Virus record (IMG/VR): IMGVR_UViG_3300028581_003249 | Location: 1-22,578 of that record | Strand: one strand, 5' to 3' | DNA from: a virus | DNA: 22,578 bases | The notes under the pieces: model-generated | Databases searched by the model: none | Seen by the model: only the letters and a program-made list of their open reading frames with translations | Told to the model about the DNA's origin: nothing | Program-made: the position numbers and the translations under genes | Shown here: positions 6,444 to 14,719 of the stretch, piece after piece | Numbering within the stretch: position 1 is the first letter of the stretch | Layout: the number at the start of each line of letters is the position of its first letter

Positions 6444-6572
6444 TGGACCTTGGTGATGCGCCAGCCGGGAGGCTTCTCCTTGACGCTGGCGTTCAGCACC
6501 TGTCGGTGAGGTCCGCGTTGCCGCCGAGCCGCCCGCGCCCCTCCTTGAGCACGTCCACGAGCATCATCGAGG
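6444..6572 (-). pseudogene. Relic of a terL 3' end
   Basis: 129 bases align with 8081-8210, inside the 3' part of the intact large-terminase gene. The hand alignment shows about 15 mismatches and one missing base over 130 positions, about 88 percent identity. The peptide 'QVLNASVKEKPPGWRITKVQ' corresponds to 'QVLNAGVKETPHGWRVTKVQ' of TerL residues 459-478. The one-base deletion near 6503 shifts the frame, so the fragment cannot encode a continuous terminase end. Homology stops abruptly on both sides. The relic is in the same orientation as terL and lies on the far side of the transporter gene. The rest of 6276-6653 holds only the two promoter regions. Confidence 0.85.
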
Positions 6573-6603
6573 AGCAGGGTGCAGCTGAAGCCGGGTCCTG
6601 ACG

Positions 6604-6609
6604 CTATCA
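6604..6609 (+). promoter_or_regulatory. Possible -10 box for the CNNM-family gene
   Basis: TATCAT lies 45 bases upstream of the ATG at 6654, just past the terL relic. No good -35 hexamer is visible at the usual spacing. The ribosome site GGAAGGAAAG (about 6635-6645) is clear. The promoter call is weak. Confidence 0.3.
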
Positions 6610-6653
6610 TTGGGCCCTGCGAACTGGCTTCGACCGGAAGGAAAGAGCACACG

Positions 6654-7952
6654 ATGCTTGTTGAGACCATCGCCCTCTTCCTCTTGATCCTGGTGAACGG
6701 CGCGCTCGCCATGTCTGAGCTGGCCCTCGTCTCATCGCGGAGGAGCCGCCTCGAGCATCAGGCGACTCAGGGCAGCCGTGGTTCCCAGGCGGCGCTGCGC
6801 CTCATCGACGATCCGGGCCGGTTCTTGGCGACGGTGCAGATCGGCATCACGCTCGTGGGCATCGTCGCCGGCGCGTTCGGCGGCGCGACGCTGGGGCGGC
6901 GGATCGGAGACTGGCTGAATGAGATCCCGTGGATCTCGCCCCATGGCCAGCTCGTCGGCATGACTGTCACCGTAGCCGCCATCACCTACCTGTCGCTGAT
7001 CCTCGGCGAGCTCGTGCCCAAGCGCGTCGCTCTGGCCCAGCCCGAACGGACCGCCTCCCTCGTGGCGAGACCGATCGAGGTGCTTTCGAAGATCGCCATA
7101 CCGGCGGTGTGGGTGCTCCACGCCTCCACCGAGAGCGTCCTGAAGGCTCTTCGGCTGTCGGGCGTCCGGGAGACGACGATCACGGAGGACGAGGTCAAGT
7201 CCCTGATCGCCGAAGGCACGCAAGCCGGTGTCTTCGTCCCGCAGGAACAGGAGATGATCGAAGGCGTGCTTCGCCTGGCTGATCGCTCCGTCAGGGTCAT
7301 CATGACGCCTCGCGCCAACGTCGTCTGGGTCGACGTGAGCTCCGACCGGGATGCCATCCTTGGCATGGTCGAGGCGCATCGCTTCTCGCGCCTGCTGGTG
7401 TGTGACGGGACCCTGGACCGGCCCATCGGATTCGTCCACACCAAGGACCTCCTTCCCGGGGCTCTCCGCAAAGGCGACGTCACTGCCCTGCGCAGTCTGA
7501 CGGGCCCCCTGCTGTGCGTGACGGACCGCACGCCCGTCCTTCGCCTTCTCAGTCGATTCAAGAAGGAGGGCATCCATAACGCGGTGGTGGTCGACGAGTA
7601 CGGCATGACGGAGGGCGTGGTGACCCTGACCGACGTCATCGAGGCCATTGCGGGGGATCTTCCGGAGCGCGGCGAAGCCAACGAAGCTCAGATGGTACGA
7701 AGAGACGACGGCTCGTGGCTTGCGGACGGGATGACGCCGACCGACGAGGTGGAGAGCGCCACGGGGATCGACATGGGAGATGAGGTCGAGACGCTCGCGG
7801 GCTTCGTGCTGGAGCATCTGGAGCGAATACCGGAGACCGGCGCACACTTCGAGTGCGGAGGCGCGCGTTTCGAGGTCGTCGACATGGACGGCAACCGCAT
7901 CGACAAGGTGCTCATCCACGTGAGCCGGAGCCACGCCCAGACGGACGGGTGA
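6654..7952 (+). CDS. CNNM/CorC (HlyC) family membrane transporter
   Basis: Integral membrane protein of the hemolysin C/CorC family, whose members are linked to magnesium or other divalent-cation transport. The 432-residue protein has the full three-part layout. An N-terminal CNNM (DUF21) domain of about 190 residues begins with the helix 'ETIALFLLILVNGALAMSELAL' region and includes 'VQIGITLVGIVAGAFGGATL' and 'LILGELVPKRVAL'. A CBS-domain pair follows at about 210-335 ('RVIMTPRANVVWVDV', 'HNAVVVDEYGMTEGVVTLTD'). A CorC/HlyC C-terminal domain spans about 350-425 ('DEVETLAGFVLEHLERIPE'). I chose ATG 6654 because a GGAAGGAAAG site precedes it and the first helix starts there. It is on the opposite strand to the phage genes, ends 26 bases from the terL stop, and is flanked by the terL relic. 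It looks like a bacterial gene carried as cargo; GCCGGC is rare in it compared with phage genes. Confidence 0.93.
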   Translation: MLVETIALFLLILVNGALAMSELALVSSRRSRLEHQATQGSRGSQAALRLIDDPGRFLATVQIGITLVGIVAGAFGGATLGRRIGDWLNEIPWISPHGQLVGMTVTVAAITYLSLILGELVPKRVALAQPERTASLVARPIEVLSKIAIPAVWVLHASTESVLKALRLSGVRETTITEDEVKSLIAEGTQAGVFVPQEQEMIEGVLRLADRSVRVIMTPRANVVWVDVSSDRDAILGMVEAHRFSRLLVCDGTLDRPIGFVHTKDLLPGALRKGDVTALRSLTGPLLCVTDRTPVLRLLSRFKKEGIHNAVVVDEYGMTEGVVTLTDVIEAIAGDLPERGEANEAQMVRRDDGSWLADGMTPTDEVESATGIDMGDEVETLAGFVLEHLERIPETGAHFECGGARFEVVDMDGNRIDKVLIHVSRSHAQTDG

Positions 7953-7977
7953 GCGCCGAGTCCTGTAGTGGGCACGG

Positions 7978-9513
7978 TCAGGCCGTGATGACGCGCGGAT
8001 CCGTGCGCCCGACGGCCTCGCCCTCGGCCAGGTACGACGCCATGACGCAGGCGACCGCGGCGTCGATCTTGAGGTCGTCCTGGACCTTGGTGACGCGCCA
8101 GCCGTGCGGCGTCTCCTTGACGCCGGCGTTCAGCACCTGGTCGGTGAGCCCGCCGTTGCCGCCGTGCCGGCCGCGGCCCTCCTTGAGGACGTCCAGAAGC
8201 ATCATCGAGGCGGCACTCATCTTGGCGTCGTTCTGGCGGAACTCCTCGACGGGCAGGCCCCACTCGTTCTGCAGGCGGAGCATCGACCGCGTGAAGTAGT
8301 TCGGGTCACAGGCGACGCGCACGACGTTGAAGTCCTCGCAGAGCTCGACGATCTTGGCCTCGATGGGATCGTGGTCGATGTAGCCGAGCGCCTCGTCCTT
8401 GTGCCAGATCCAGGCGAGCCAGTTGTGGAAGCCCTCGGGGTCGACCTGGTCGAAGACGAGCGCCGACGTGTCGCGCGTCCACGAGGCGTCGAGACCGATG
8501 ACGGCCGGCAGATCGGGCACGATGAGCGGCCGCGCGTCGCAGGCGTGCCAGAGCTTCGCCGGATAGGCCCGGTTGGTGCCCTTGGACGGGAAACGGTTGA
8601 GGTGGTACCGCTCGAACTGCGGGAACGGCATCGTGTTGTAGGCGTCGAGCAGGTCGGCGCCTGAGATCCACGACTGCGGGTTGGCGGCCCGCCACACGGC
8701 CGGGTCGTGGCCGTCGGCCTCGTCGTCGGCGCCGACCCAGTAGACGTAGGCCCGCGGATCCTCGGCGGCGCTCTTGAGGAGCTCCCACAGCGGGCCCTTG
8801 CGCTCCTCGCCGGCCGTCGAGATCGTGATGAGGAGCGCGTTCGGCTGGCCAATCATCCCCGAGAGCATCGCGTAGCGCATCGAGTCGTCCTTGTGGACGT
8901 GGTACTCGTCGATGATGACGACCTGGCCGTGGATCCCCTGGGCGCCGCCGGCGTCGTAGGCGACGGTGTAGATGCGCTGCCCGGTCTCCTTCACGATCAC
9001 CTCGTTGGTGCGGACCTCGCAGGCGACGCGGAGCATCGGGTCGGCGTAGACCATGCGGCGCAGCTTGTTGAAGACGATCTTCGCCTGCGGCCGGTTGCGC
9101 GCGACGATCACGTACTCGCCCTCGATGACCGGCTCGGTGAAGGCGAGCGCCAGGATTAGCGCCGCCGAGAGGCTCGACTTGCCGGAGTTGCGCGGCAGGC
9201 CCAGGACGGCTTCGCGGTACTTGCGCATGCCGCGGCGGTCGACGCAGCCGAAGATCGGCCGCAGGACGTCGTCGCGCTGCCAGAGCTCGGGTACGAACGG
9301 CTTGCCGGCGAAAGCCCGGTCGGGGTGACGGATGAAGGCGGAGAGGAACATCCCCACGAGCCGCGCGAGCTCCTCCCCACGCTTGGTCGTGCGGTAGCGG
9401 CCCGGCACGCGCGGGAGCGCACGCTTCGCGGCCGGCGCCTTGCGGCGGTGCGCGGATCCAGTGCGGCCCTTCGCGGCTGGACGCGCGGTGGCCTTGCGCT
9501 TCGCGGCCGCCAC
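7978..9513 (-). CDS. terL: Terminase large subunit
   Basis: ATP-driven packaging motor and nuclease that cuts and pumps phage DNA into the prohead. The 511-residue protein fits the HK97-type terminase_1 family. Walker A is 'GLPRNSGKS' (105-113), Walker B 'VVIIDE' (198-203), and a coupling region 'LLITISTAG' follows. The RNase H-like nuclease shows the expected acidic residues in 'IGLDAS' (Asp342), 'VACDPN' (Asp403) and 'KIDAAV' (Asp484). A Lys/Arg/Ala-rich N-terminal 35 residues is an extension. GTG at 9513, four bases after the TerS stop, with GGAG upstream. The protein appears complete although the gene end abuts a plus-strand transporter gene. A second, broken copy of its 3' end lies at 6444-6572. 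Confidence 0.95.
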   Translation of the reverse strand: MAAAKRKATARPAAKGRTGSAHRRKAPAAKRALPRVPGRYRTTKRGEELARLVGMFLSAFIRHPDRAFAGKPFVPELWQRDDVLRPIFGCVDRRGMRKYREAVLGLPRNSGKSSLSAALILALAFTEPVIEGEYVIVARNRPQAKIVFNKLRRMVYADPMLRVACEVRTNEVIVKETGQRIYTVAYDAGGAQGIHGQVVIIDEYHVHKDDSMRYAMLSGMIGQPNALLITISTAGEERKGPLWELLKSAAEDPRAYVYWVGADDEADGHDPAVWRAANPQSWISGADLLDAYNTMPFPQFERYHLNRFPSKGTNRAYPAKLWHACDARPLIVPDLPAVIGLDASWTRDTSALVFDQVDPEGFHNWLAWIWHKDEALGYIDHDPIEAKIVELCEDFNVVRVACDPNYFTRSMLRLQNEWGLPVEEFRQNDAKMSAASMMLLDVLKEGRGRHGGNGGLTDQVLNAGVKETPHGWRVTKVQDDLKIDAAVACVMASYLAEGEAVGRTDPRVITA

Positions 9514-9516
9514 CGT

Positions 9517-10011
9517 CTACTCCGCCATGAGCTCGCGCAGGCGCTTCTGAATGTCGAGCACCATAGAGCCCGTCGCGGCCTCCATGAGGTTGCCGCGGAT
9601 CCGCGCCAGCGGGTTGAGCCCGAGCACGTCGGAGAGCTGCCGCATCGTCACGGCAGCGTCCTTCGCGACCTTGATCATCGGGTTCGGCATCGGCCCGCTC
9701 TGGCCGGCGACCAGCACGCCCTTGCGGGTGATGAGATCGCAGGCGTCGGCGTGCACCTGGGCGGCCTGGCAGTAGGCGCGCACGAGCGGCAGGTCGACCT
9801 CGCGGAGAGTGCGGAGCGCCGACATGTCGGCGACGATCGTGCACCACACCGCCTTCGCCACCTCGGGCATATCGGGCGGCGGCTCGCGATGCGCGAGCTC
9901 GGCCGGCGGCGCCGGGCCGAGCACGGCCGGCGACCCGGAGCCGGTCTGCGGCCGGTGCCCGCTGCTGTGGCTCTTCCCGCGCTCGGGATCACGTGGACGA
10001 CCGCGTGCCAC
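9517..10011 (-). CDS. terS: P27-type terminase small subunit
   Basis: Recognises phage DNA and loads the large subunit. The 164-residue protein has the P27 small-terminase pattern: 'PPPDMPEVAKAVWCTIVADM' early, 'LREVDLPLVRAYCQAAQVHADA', then 'GPMPNPMIKVAKDAAVTMRQLSDVLGLNPLAR'-like region near the C-terminus, in which the 'NP' and 'LGL.P.AR' elements are typical. The N-terminal 40 residues are basic and Pro/Ser-rich. GTG at 10011, with GGGAG about 11 bases upstream. It lies directly upstream of terL, the usual order. Assignment is firm at family level. Confidence 0.92.
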   Translation of the reverse strand: MARGRPRDPERGKSHSSGHRPQTGSGSPAVLGPAPPAELAHREPPPDMPEVAKAVWCTIVADMSALRTLREVDLPLVRAYCQAAQVHADACDLITRKGVLVAGQSGPMPNPMIKVAKDAAVTMRQLSDVLGLNPLARIRGNLMEAATGSMVLDIQKRLRELMAE

Positions 10012-10017
10012 GCCGGT

Positions 10018-10296
10018 CTACTCCCACCGCTCGAGCTCGCCAGATGGCGCCGCCGGCGCCGGCGCGCCGCCGGATCCGCCCTCCGGCGGGCTCTCTCGGC
10101 GCTCGATCTCGGTGAGCAGGCGCTCGATGTCGCGGACGATGACCGTCGTCTCCGGGAAGACCATCTCGCGGCGCTTCTCGATCTCGCGCGCGGTGCGCAG
10201 CCGTTCTCGCTCGATCTCGAGGAGCTCCTTGAGGATAGGGAGCGGCGCCGTGAGCTTCGGCGGGTCACCGGCGCGTGGACGCGAAGCCTTCGCCAT
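10018..10296 (-). CDS. Coiled-coil protein between HNH and small terminase, 92 aa
   Basis: Function unknown. The centre is a long charged helix ('LKELLEIERERLRTAREIEK' through 'IVRDIERLLTEIERRES') that should form a coiled coil. The ends are Pro/Ala/Gly-rich. ATG at 10296 overlaps the stop of the HNH gene by one base (TGATG), and the gene ends six bases before the TerS start. Its place between the packaging HNH and TerS suggests a packaging accessory, but no known family is evident to me. Confidence 0.78.
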   Translation of the reverse strand: MAKASRPRAGDPPKLTAPLPILKELLEIERERLRTAREIEKRREMVFPETTVIVRDIERLLTEIERRESPPEGGSGGAPAPAAPSGELERWE

Positions 10297-10625
10297 CACC
10301 GACCGACCCGGTTGAGCGCGTGACCGCGGGACTGGCCGGCCTCGGCCATGCGCCACCACATGTTCCGATTCTTGGACCCCGGGTGCATCAGCGCGTGGCA
10401 CTCGTTGCAGAGCACCATCATGTTCGCCGGCTCGAAGGCGAGCTCGTCGTCGATGCCGGACGTCGCCACCGTGATGATGTGGTGGACGTGGCGCGCCGGC
10501 GCGCCGCAGCACTCGCACTCCTCCCCGCGCTGCTCGAGCACGGTGAAGATCGCGCGGCGGTAGCGCCGCTGGGCTTTCGCCGCCGCAGATCCGGACCGGC
10601 GGCGGCGGCGCTGGCGCGCGCTCAC
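10296..10625 (-). CDS. HNH endonuclease of the packaging module
   Basis: Predicted metal-dependent nuclease. The 109-residue protein has a basic N-terminus and a zinc-supported HNH domain: 'CECCG' (paired cysteines), 'ARHVHHIITV' with the catalytic His pair, 'EPANMMVLCNECHALMHPG' with the Asn, second cysteine pair and final His. HNH proteins beside terminase and portal genes are needed for terminase activity in several cos-type phages. That role is likely here by position. GTG at 10625 overlaps the methylase stop as GTGA. The next gene starts at its stop codon. Confidence 0.9.
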   Translation of the reverse strand: MSARQRRRRRSGSAAAKAQRRYRRAIFTVLEQRGEECECCGAPARHVHHIITVATSGIDDELAFEPANMMVLCNECHALMHPGSKNRNMWWRMAEAGQSRGHALNRVGR

Positions 10626-11941
10626 GAGGCGAGCCTCGCCCGGCCGCCCGTGACGGTCTCCCAGCGGCTCACGGCGACGTCGACGTACACCGGGTCGAGC
10701 TCGACGCCGTAGCAGGCGCGGCCCTGGCGCTCGGCGGCGATGAGGGTCGAGCCGCTCCCCAGGAACGGGTCGTAGACGAGCCCGGCCTTCTTCGTGCTGT
10801 TGACGATGAGGCGGCTGAGCAGGCCGACCGGCTTCATGGTGGGGTGCGAGTCGGAGCGGCGCGGCCGGTCGTGCCGGATGACGTCGCTGGCCTCGTAGAT
10901 CTCGCGCAGGAGCGCCACGAGCTCGTCGCGGTCCAGGGTGTCCAGGTCGGGCTGCCGATCGGCGATGAGGGCGGACCGCTTGCGCCCGCCGTGCCAGGAG
11001 TGCCGGCCGCCCTGCTTCCAGCCGTACAGCACGGGCTCGTGCTGGCTGTGGTAGTCCATCATGCCGAGCACGAAGTTGTCCTTGATCCACACGAGGTTCT
11101 GCGCCACGTGCCAGCCGCACTCGAGCAGGGCGGTCTCGAACTCGATGCGGCGCGCGTCGGAGTGGAAGACGTAGCAGGGAGCGCCGTCGCGGCAGCTCAC
11201 GAAGGCGAGGCCAAGCGCGTCCTGGACGAGCTCCAGTAGGGCAGAGGACGAGAGCTCGTCGTTCGAAATCGACCGGTGCTTGCCGACCGTCTGCCCACGG
11301 ATGGCGGCGGTCTTCTCCTTGTTGGCCACGTAGTCGACGCCGTAGGGCGGGTCGGTCAGGACGAGATCTGCGGCGCGGCCGCCGAACAGGGCTGCGACCA
11401 CGTCGACGTCGGTCGAGGATCCGCACGCGATCCGGTGCCCACCGAGCTCCCAGACGTCGCCGAGCTTCGCGGTCGGCGCGGCCTCGTCGGCCTCCGGCAC
11501 GTCGTCGTCGGCGTCGCCCGGCGCGATCTCCGCAAGGCCGTCGAAGCCGATGCCGTTCAGATCCCAGCCGCCGGCGTCGAGCTCCGCCAGCATGTCGGCG
11601 AGCACGACGTCGTCCCACTCGGCGAGCTCGGCGGTGCGGTTGTCGGCGAGCGCGTAGGCGCGCACCTGGTCGTCGGTCCAGCCGGCCGGCACGCGCGTGA
11701 TGGCGACCTCGGTCCAGCGCAGGTCGCGCATGGCGACGAGGGTGCCGTTGCCGGCGATGACCTGCAGATCGCCCCGCACGACCAACGGACGGCGCTGCCC
11801 GAACTGCTCGAGCGAGCCCTTGATGGCGTCGAGATTGCGGCGGCCATGCTTGCGAGCGTTGCGCGGGTCGAGCGTGAGTGAGGCGATCGGCACGACCTCC
11901 ACCTCGAGCTCCGGCGTGCCGGCCTTCGCGGCCTTGCCCAT
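10622..11941 (-). CDS. ParB-like domain fused to N6-adenine DNA methyltransferase
   Basis: Predicted orphan DNA methyltransferase that transfers a methyl group from S-adenosylmethionine to adenine in phage DNA. The 439-residue protein begins with a ParB/sulfiredoxin-like domain (about 14-105: 'LTLDPRNARKHGRRNLDAI', 'FGQRRPLVV', 'VIAGNGTLVA'). The catalytic domain has motif IV DPPY (197-200), then 'HPTMKPVGLLSRLI' and the SAM-binding 'DPFLGSGST' (391-399). DPPY before the FxGxG motif places it in the beta class. Such ParB-methylase fusions are common in phages and usually lack a paired nuclease; they may protect phage DNA from host restriction. ATG at 11941, behind AAAGGA, two bases after the upstream stop. 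It lies just before the packaging HNH gene. Confidence 0.93.
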   Translation of the reverse strand: MGKAAKAGTPELEVEVVPIASLTLDPRNARKHGRRNLDAIKGSLEQFGQRRPLVVRGDLQVIAGNGTLVAMRDLRWTEVAITRVPAGWTDDQVRAYALADNRTAELAEWDDVVLADMLAELDAGGWDLNGIGFDGLAEIAPGDADDDVPEADEAAPTAKLGDVWELGGHRIACGSSTDVDVVAALFGGRAADLVLTDPPYGVDYVANKEKTAAIRGQTVGKHRSISNDELSSSALLELVQDALGLAFVSCRDGAPCYVFHSDARRIEFETALLECGWHVAQNLVWIKDNFVLGMMDYHSQHEPVLYGWKQGGRHSWHGGRKRSALIADRQPDLDTLDRDELVALLREIYEASDVIRHDRPRRSDSHPTMKPVGLLSRLIVNSTKKAGLVYDPFLGSGSTLIAAERQGRACYGVELDPVYVDVAVSRWETVTGGRARLAS

Positions 11942-11943
11942 GG

Positions 11944-12312
11944 TCAGTCCTTTCCGAGAGTCTCGTTGATGGCGGAGTCGAGCGCCTGCGCGACGCGCGT
12001 GCAGCGCCAGGCGAGCGCCGGCCTGGCGTCGACGCCGAGCCGCGCGAAGACGCCGGCGAGCGTCTTGGCCTCGAGGAACGCGCGCGCTACCTGCTCGTCA
12101 GTCGCGGCCTTCGGCGCCGGGTGTGCGTGGACGACCGGCTCGAGCGGAGCGCCCTCGGCCTCGAACTCGGCGCGCACGACCGCCGAGGCCTGGCGGGCTC
12201 GGCTTGCGGCCTTGCGGCAGACGGCGTTGCAGTAGCGTGGCGTCGGCCCGCGGGACCCTCGCTGGATCGCGCGGCCACACCACTCGCACAGCAGGATCTC
12301 GAGCTTGACCAT
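11944..12312 (-). CDS. Small Cys-motif (zinc-finger-like) protein, 122 aa
   Basis: Function unknown. An N-terminal zinc-binding pattern is clear: 'CEWCG' (residues 9-13) and 'RYCNAVCRKAA' (26-36), giving a CxxC...CxxxC cluster followed by Arg/Lys residues. The rest is helical ('QASAVVRAEFEAEG', 'EQVARAFLEAKTLAGVFARLG', 'AWRCTRVAQALDSAINETLG'). This looks like a small DNA-binding or adaptor protein, of the kind found near phage methylase genes. ATG at 12312 has only a weak ribosome site (CGAGG). It is the first gene of the packaging operon after the divergent space before mod. The GGTGACGC element lies about 20 bases upstream. Confidence 0.8.
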   Translation of the reverse strand: MVKLEILLCEWCGRAIQRGSRGPTPRYCNAVCRKAASRARQASAVVRAEFEAEGAPLEPVVHAHPAPKAATDEQVARAFLEAKTLAGVFARLGVDARPALAWRCTRVAQALDSAINETLGKD

Positions 12313-12610
12313 GCCTCGATGGTCGCCGCTGCGTCACCGAAACCCGTGACATGGGCGCCTCGCAACATGTGACCGCTTCTGTGGCGCCGCCAGAATCGCC
12401 AATTTCGGGCTCGCGCGTTCCCTCAGGAAGGCAGGGTCTGCGCAACGCGCGCGCTGTGATTCGACCCCCTACCCCTCGCCGCCAGACAGCACGAAGGCCC
12501 CACGACGCCTGATCACACCGCGAGGACTCCGGATGAGCGACGGCCTACCGCCCGCCCCGCGCGGGTGATAGCCTCCGGCACGTGAATCCGCTGCTCGAAA
12601 TGGACCGCGC
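12313..12610. other. Divergent intergenic region between packaging operon and restriction system
   Basis: 298 bases without a credible gene. Left side: a GGTGACGC-type element (12331-12338) and an imperfect inverted repeat GTGACATG / CATGTGAC (12346-12353, 12366-12373) precede the minus-strand packaging genes. Right side: a TGATAGCCT sequence (12566-12574) resembles an extended -10 box for mod, about 35 bases upstream of its ATG, without a good -35. I see no tRNA or attachment site here. Confidence 0.5.
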
Positions 12611-14719
12611 ATGGCGGTGATTGACGACCTGTTGTCGCACGTCAGCGACGACGGGCTTCGCACCCAACTGTCGGAGGCTGTGGCGCACCTACGGAGGCGG
12701 AAGAAGTTCGGCCTAGTCTTCGAAGAGCACATCCCCGAGACCGTCGTTCTCCCTGCTGCCGGCCTTCGAGAGGGCAGCGCGGTCATGCTGCGATGCGAGC
12801 CGAAGGACAAGACTCGGTACATAGTCGAAAGCATCGCCGGCGCTCAGGCCAAGATCACGGCCGGCGATGGGACTCCCTCGCGCAAGGTAGGTGTTGACGG
12901 TCTTCTTGTGCTCAAGCCTTTTGGGGAGCCTGTCTATCCGGTCCTGCGCCAGACTGGCAGCATCGATCGCAACCCGGACCTGCCCTACCACGCAGTCATC
13001 AACGGCGAGAACTTCCACGCGCTTCAGTTGCTCCTGTTCGCCCACGAGGGCCAGGTCGACTGCATCTACATCGACCCGCCATACAACACCGGAGCTCGCG
13101 ACTGGAAGTACAACAACGCTTTCGTGGACGCGCAGGACAGCTGGCGCCACTCCAAGTGGCTGTCGTTCATGGAGAAGCGGCTTCGGTTGGCGAAGAAGCT
13201 GCTGAAGCCCGACGGCGTCCTCATCATCACGATTGACGAGCACGAGGTTCATCACTTGGGCGTCCTTTTGGCGCAGGTCTTCCCTGAGTACCTGCGACAC
13301 ATGGTCAGCGTCGTAATCAACCCCAAGGGCACCGGCAAGGTGAACTTCGGTCGTGTCGATGAGTACGCCTTCTTCGTGATTCCGGACACCGGCGCCTCTC
13401 TTGTCAGCGTGCCGGTCGGCGCAACGGCCGTCGTCGTCGAAGACGACGCAGAGGATTCCGGAGGCGACGAGGAGGACGCCGGCGAGCCGAGGGAGGCAAT
13501 CGAGGGAGCCGGCGACGAGAATCTGCCTTTCCCAGCCGGCGAACGAGCGATGTGGGAGCTCCGTCATGCTCGTCGCCGTGGTGGCGAGTCGTCGTATCGG
13601 TCGCAACGTCCCAATCAGTTCTACGCGCTGTACGTTGACGAGTCCGCCCGCCGTGTTGTGCGGGCAGGGCCTAGTCTGAGCCTCGATGAGGACCCCGACT
13701 TCGGGGAGATTGACGGGCTGAAGCCGATCTGGCCCATAGATCGTGAGGGCAATCATCGCTGCTGGCGATACGTCCCCACGAGTATGCAAGAGCTCATCGA
13801 TGGTGGCTTCGTGGTGATGGGACGGCACAACGCCGCACAGGACACATACACCGTGAACTACTGGGTGAGAAAGACGACGTCGAGGAAGCCGAAGACCGTT
13901 TGGTGGCACACGTCTCACGACGCGGGCACCCACGGCACGACTCTCCTTCACGCGTTCTTGGGCCGCAGGCAAGCATTCAACTTCCCGAAATCGATCTACG
14001 CCGTCCGTGACGCGTTGGCGCTTGTGGTGAGGAATCGCCCCGACGCACTGATCGTCGACTTCTTCGCGGGATCTGGCACCACCCTGCACGCTGCCGCTCT
14101 CCTGAACACCGCGGACGGCGGCCGGCGCCGCGTCATCCTCGTGACCAACAACGAGGTAGACGAGAAGACCGCGAAGGCCCTCAACAAGAAGGGGCAGTTT
14201 GTGGGCGACGAGGACTTCGAAGCTCACGGCATTGCACACGCCGTGACGATCCCTCGGGTCCAAGCTGCGCTATCCGGCGTGCGCCAGGACGGAACACCTG
14301 TGCCCGGGAAGTACATCGGGGGGCGGAAGTTCGCCTCCGGGCTGGCCGGCAACGCAGCGTTCTTCGACCTGTGCTATGAGGACGCGGACTTGCTTGAGAC
14401 AGGCACGCACTTCGACGACATAGTCCCCCTGTTGTGGCTTGCCGCCGGGTGCTACGGAGACCCCGGCCGGCTGGAGGCAGGCGAGGACTGGTTGATGCCG
14501 AAGGGGTCGCCGTTCGCCGTTCTGCTTGACGAAGACCGCTTCCGCGGCTTTCTCGCCGAACTGGCGAAGCGTCCCGACATTGACCACGTCTGGCTCGTAA
14601 CCGACAGTGAGAATGCGTTCGCGCGCATGCGGAGCCGAGTCCCGGCCGGCCGGTCTGTCGGCATGTTGTACCGCGACTACCTGCGCAACTTCAGGATCAA
14701 CGCGCGAGTTGCCCGATGA
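12611..14719 (+). CDS. mod: Type III restriction-modification DNA methyltransferase (Mod)
   Basis: N6-adenine methyltransferase and recognition subunit of a type III restriction system. The 702-residue protein has motif IV in 'IYIDPPYNTG' (153-161), then a long target-recognition region (about 240-460), then the SAM-binding 'DFFAGSGTTLHAA' (483-495). This order is beta class, as in known Mod proteins. A charged acidic insert (about 276-304) lies in the recognition region. About 150 C-terminal residues ('AFFDLCYEDADLLETG...') likely contact Res. The start ATG at 12611 has little ribosome-site signal; the reading frame has no better start nearby. Its stop overlaps the res start by four bases (ATGA). 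The gene is on the opposite strand to the phage genes and appears lower in GC, so it is probably acquired defence cargo. The methylation site cannot be read from sequence. Confidence 0.93.
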   Translation: MAVIDDLLSHVSDDGLRTQLSEAVAHLRRRKKFGLVFEEHIPETVVLPAAGLREGSAVMLRCEPKDKTRYIVESIAGAQAKITAGDGTPSRKVGVDGLLVLKPFGEPVYPVLRQTGSIDRNPDLPYHAVINGENFHALQLLLFAHEGQVDCIYIDPPYNTGARDWKYNNAFVDAQDSWRHSKWLSFMEKRLRLAKKLLKPDGVLIITIDEHEVHHLGVLLAQVFPEYLRHMVSVVINPKGTGKVNFGRVDEYAFFVIPDTGASLVSVPVGATAVVVEDDAEDSGGDEEDAGEPREAIEGAGDENLPFPAGERAMWELRHARRRGGESSYRSQRPNQFYALYVDESARRVVRAGPSLSLDEDPDFGEIDGLKPIWPIDREGNHRCWRYVPTSMQELIDGGFVVMGRHNAAQDTYTVNYWVRKTTSRKPKTVWWHTSHDAGTHGTTLLHAFLGRRQAFNFPKSIYAVRDALALVVRNRPDALIVDFFAGSGTTLHAAALLNTADGGRRRVILVTNNEVDEKTAKALNKKGQFVGDEDFEAHGIAHAVTIPRVQAALSGVRQDGTPVPGKYIGGRKFASGLAGNAAFFDLCYEDADLLETGTHFDDIVPLLWLAAGCYGDPGRLEAGEDWLMPKGSPFAVLLDEDRFRGFLAELAKRPDIDHVWLVTDSENAFARMRSRVPAGRSVGMLYRDYLRNFRINARVAR

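Noticed and set aside
6227-6712. Minus-strand open frame of 161 codons over the terL relic
   Set aside because: Only about 30 residues match terminase; the flanks are unrelated and the one-base deletion breaks the homology, so I treat it as a pseudogene fragment and not a gene.
6732-7934. Minus-strand open frame of 400 codons opposite the transporter gene
   Set aside because: Antisense shadow; the plus strand encodes the CNNM/CBS/CorC domains in full.
8306-9847. Second minus-strand open frame of 513 codons over terL and terS
   Set aside because: Out of frame with both terminase genes and Arg/Pro-rich; it crosses two well-supported genes.
12450-12475. GATTCGACCCC, resembling a tRNA T-loop
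   Set aside because: No matching acceptor, D or anticodon stems could be drawn around it.
12713-14263. Long minus-strand open frame of 516 codons inside mod
   Set aside because: Antisense to mod, which carries DPPY and FAGSGTT motifs. The antisense product has no recognisable motif.
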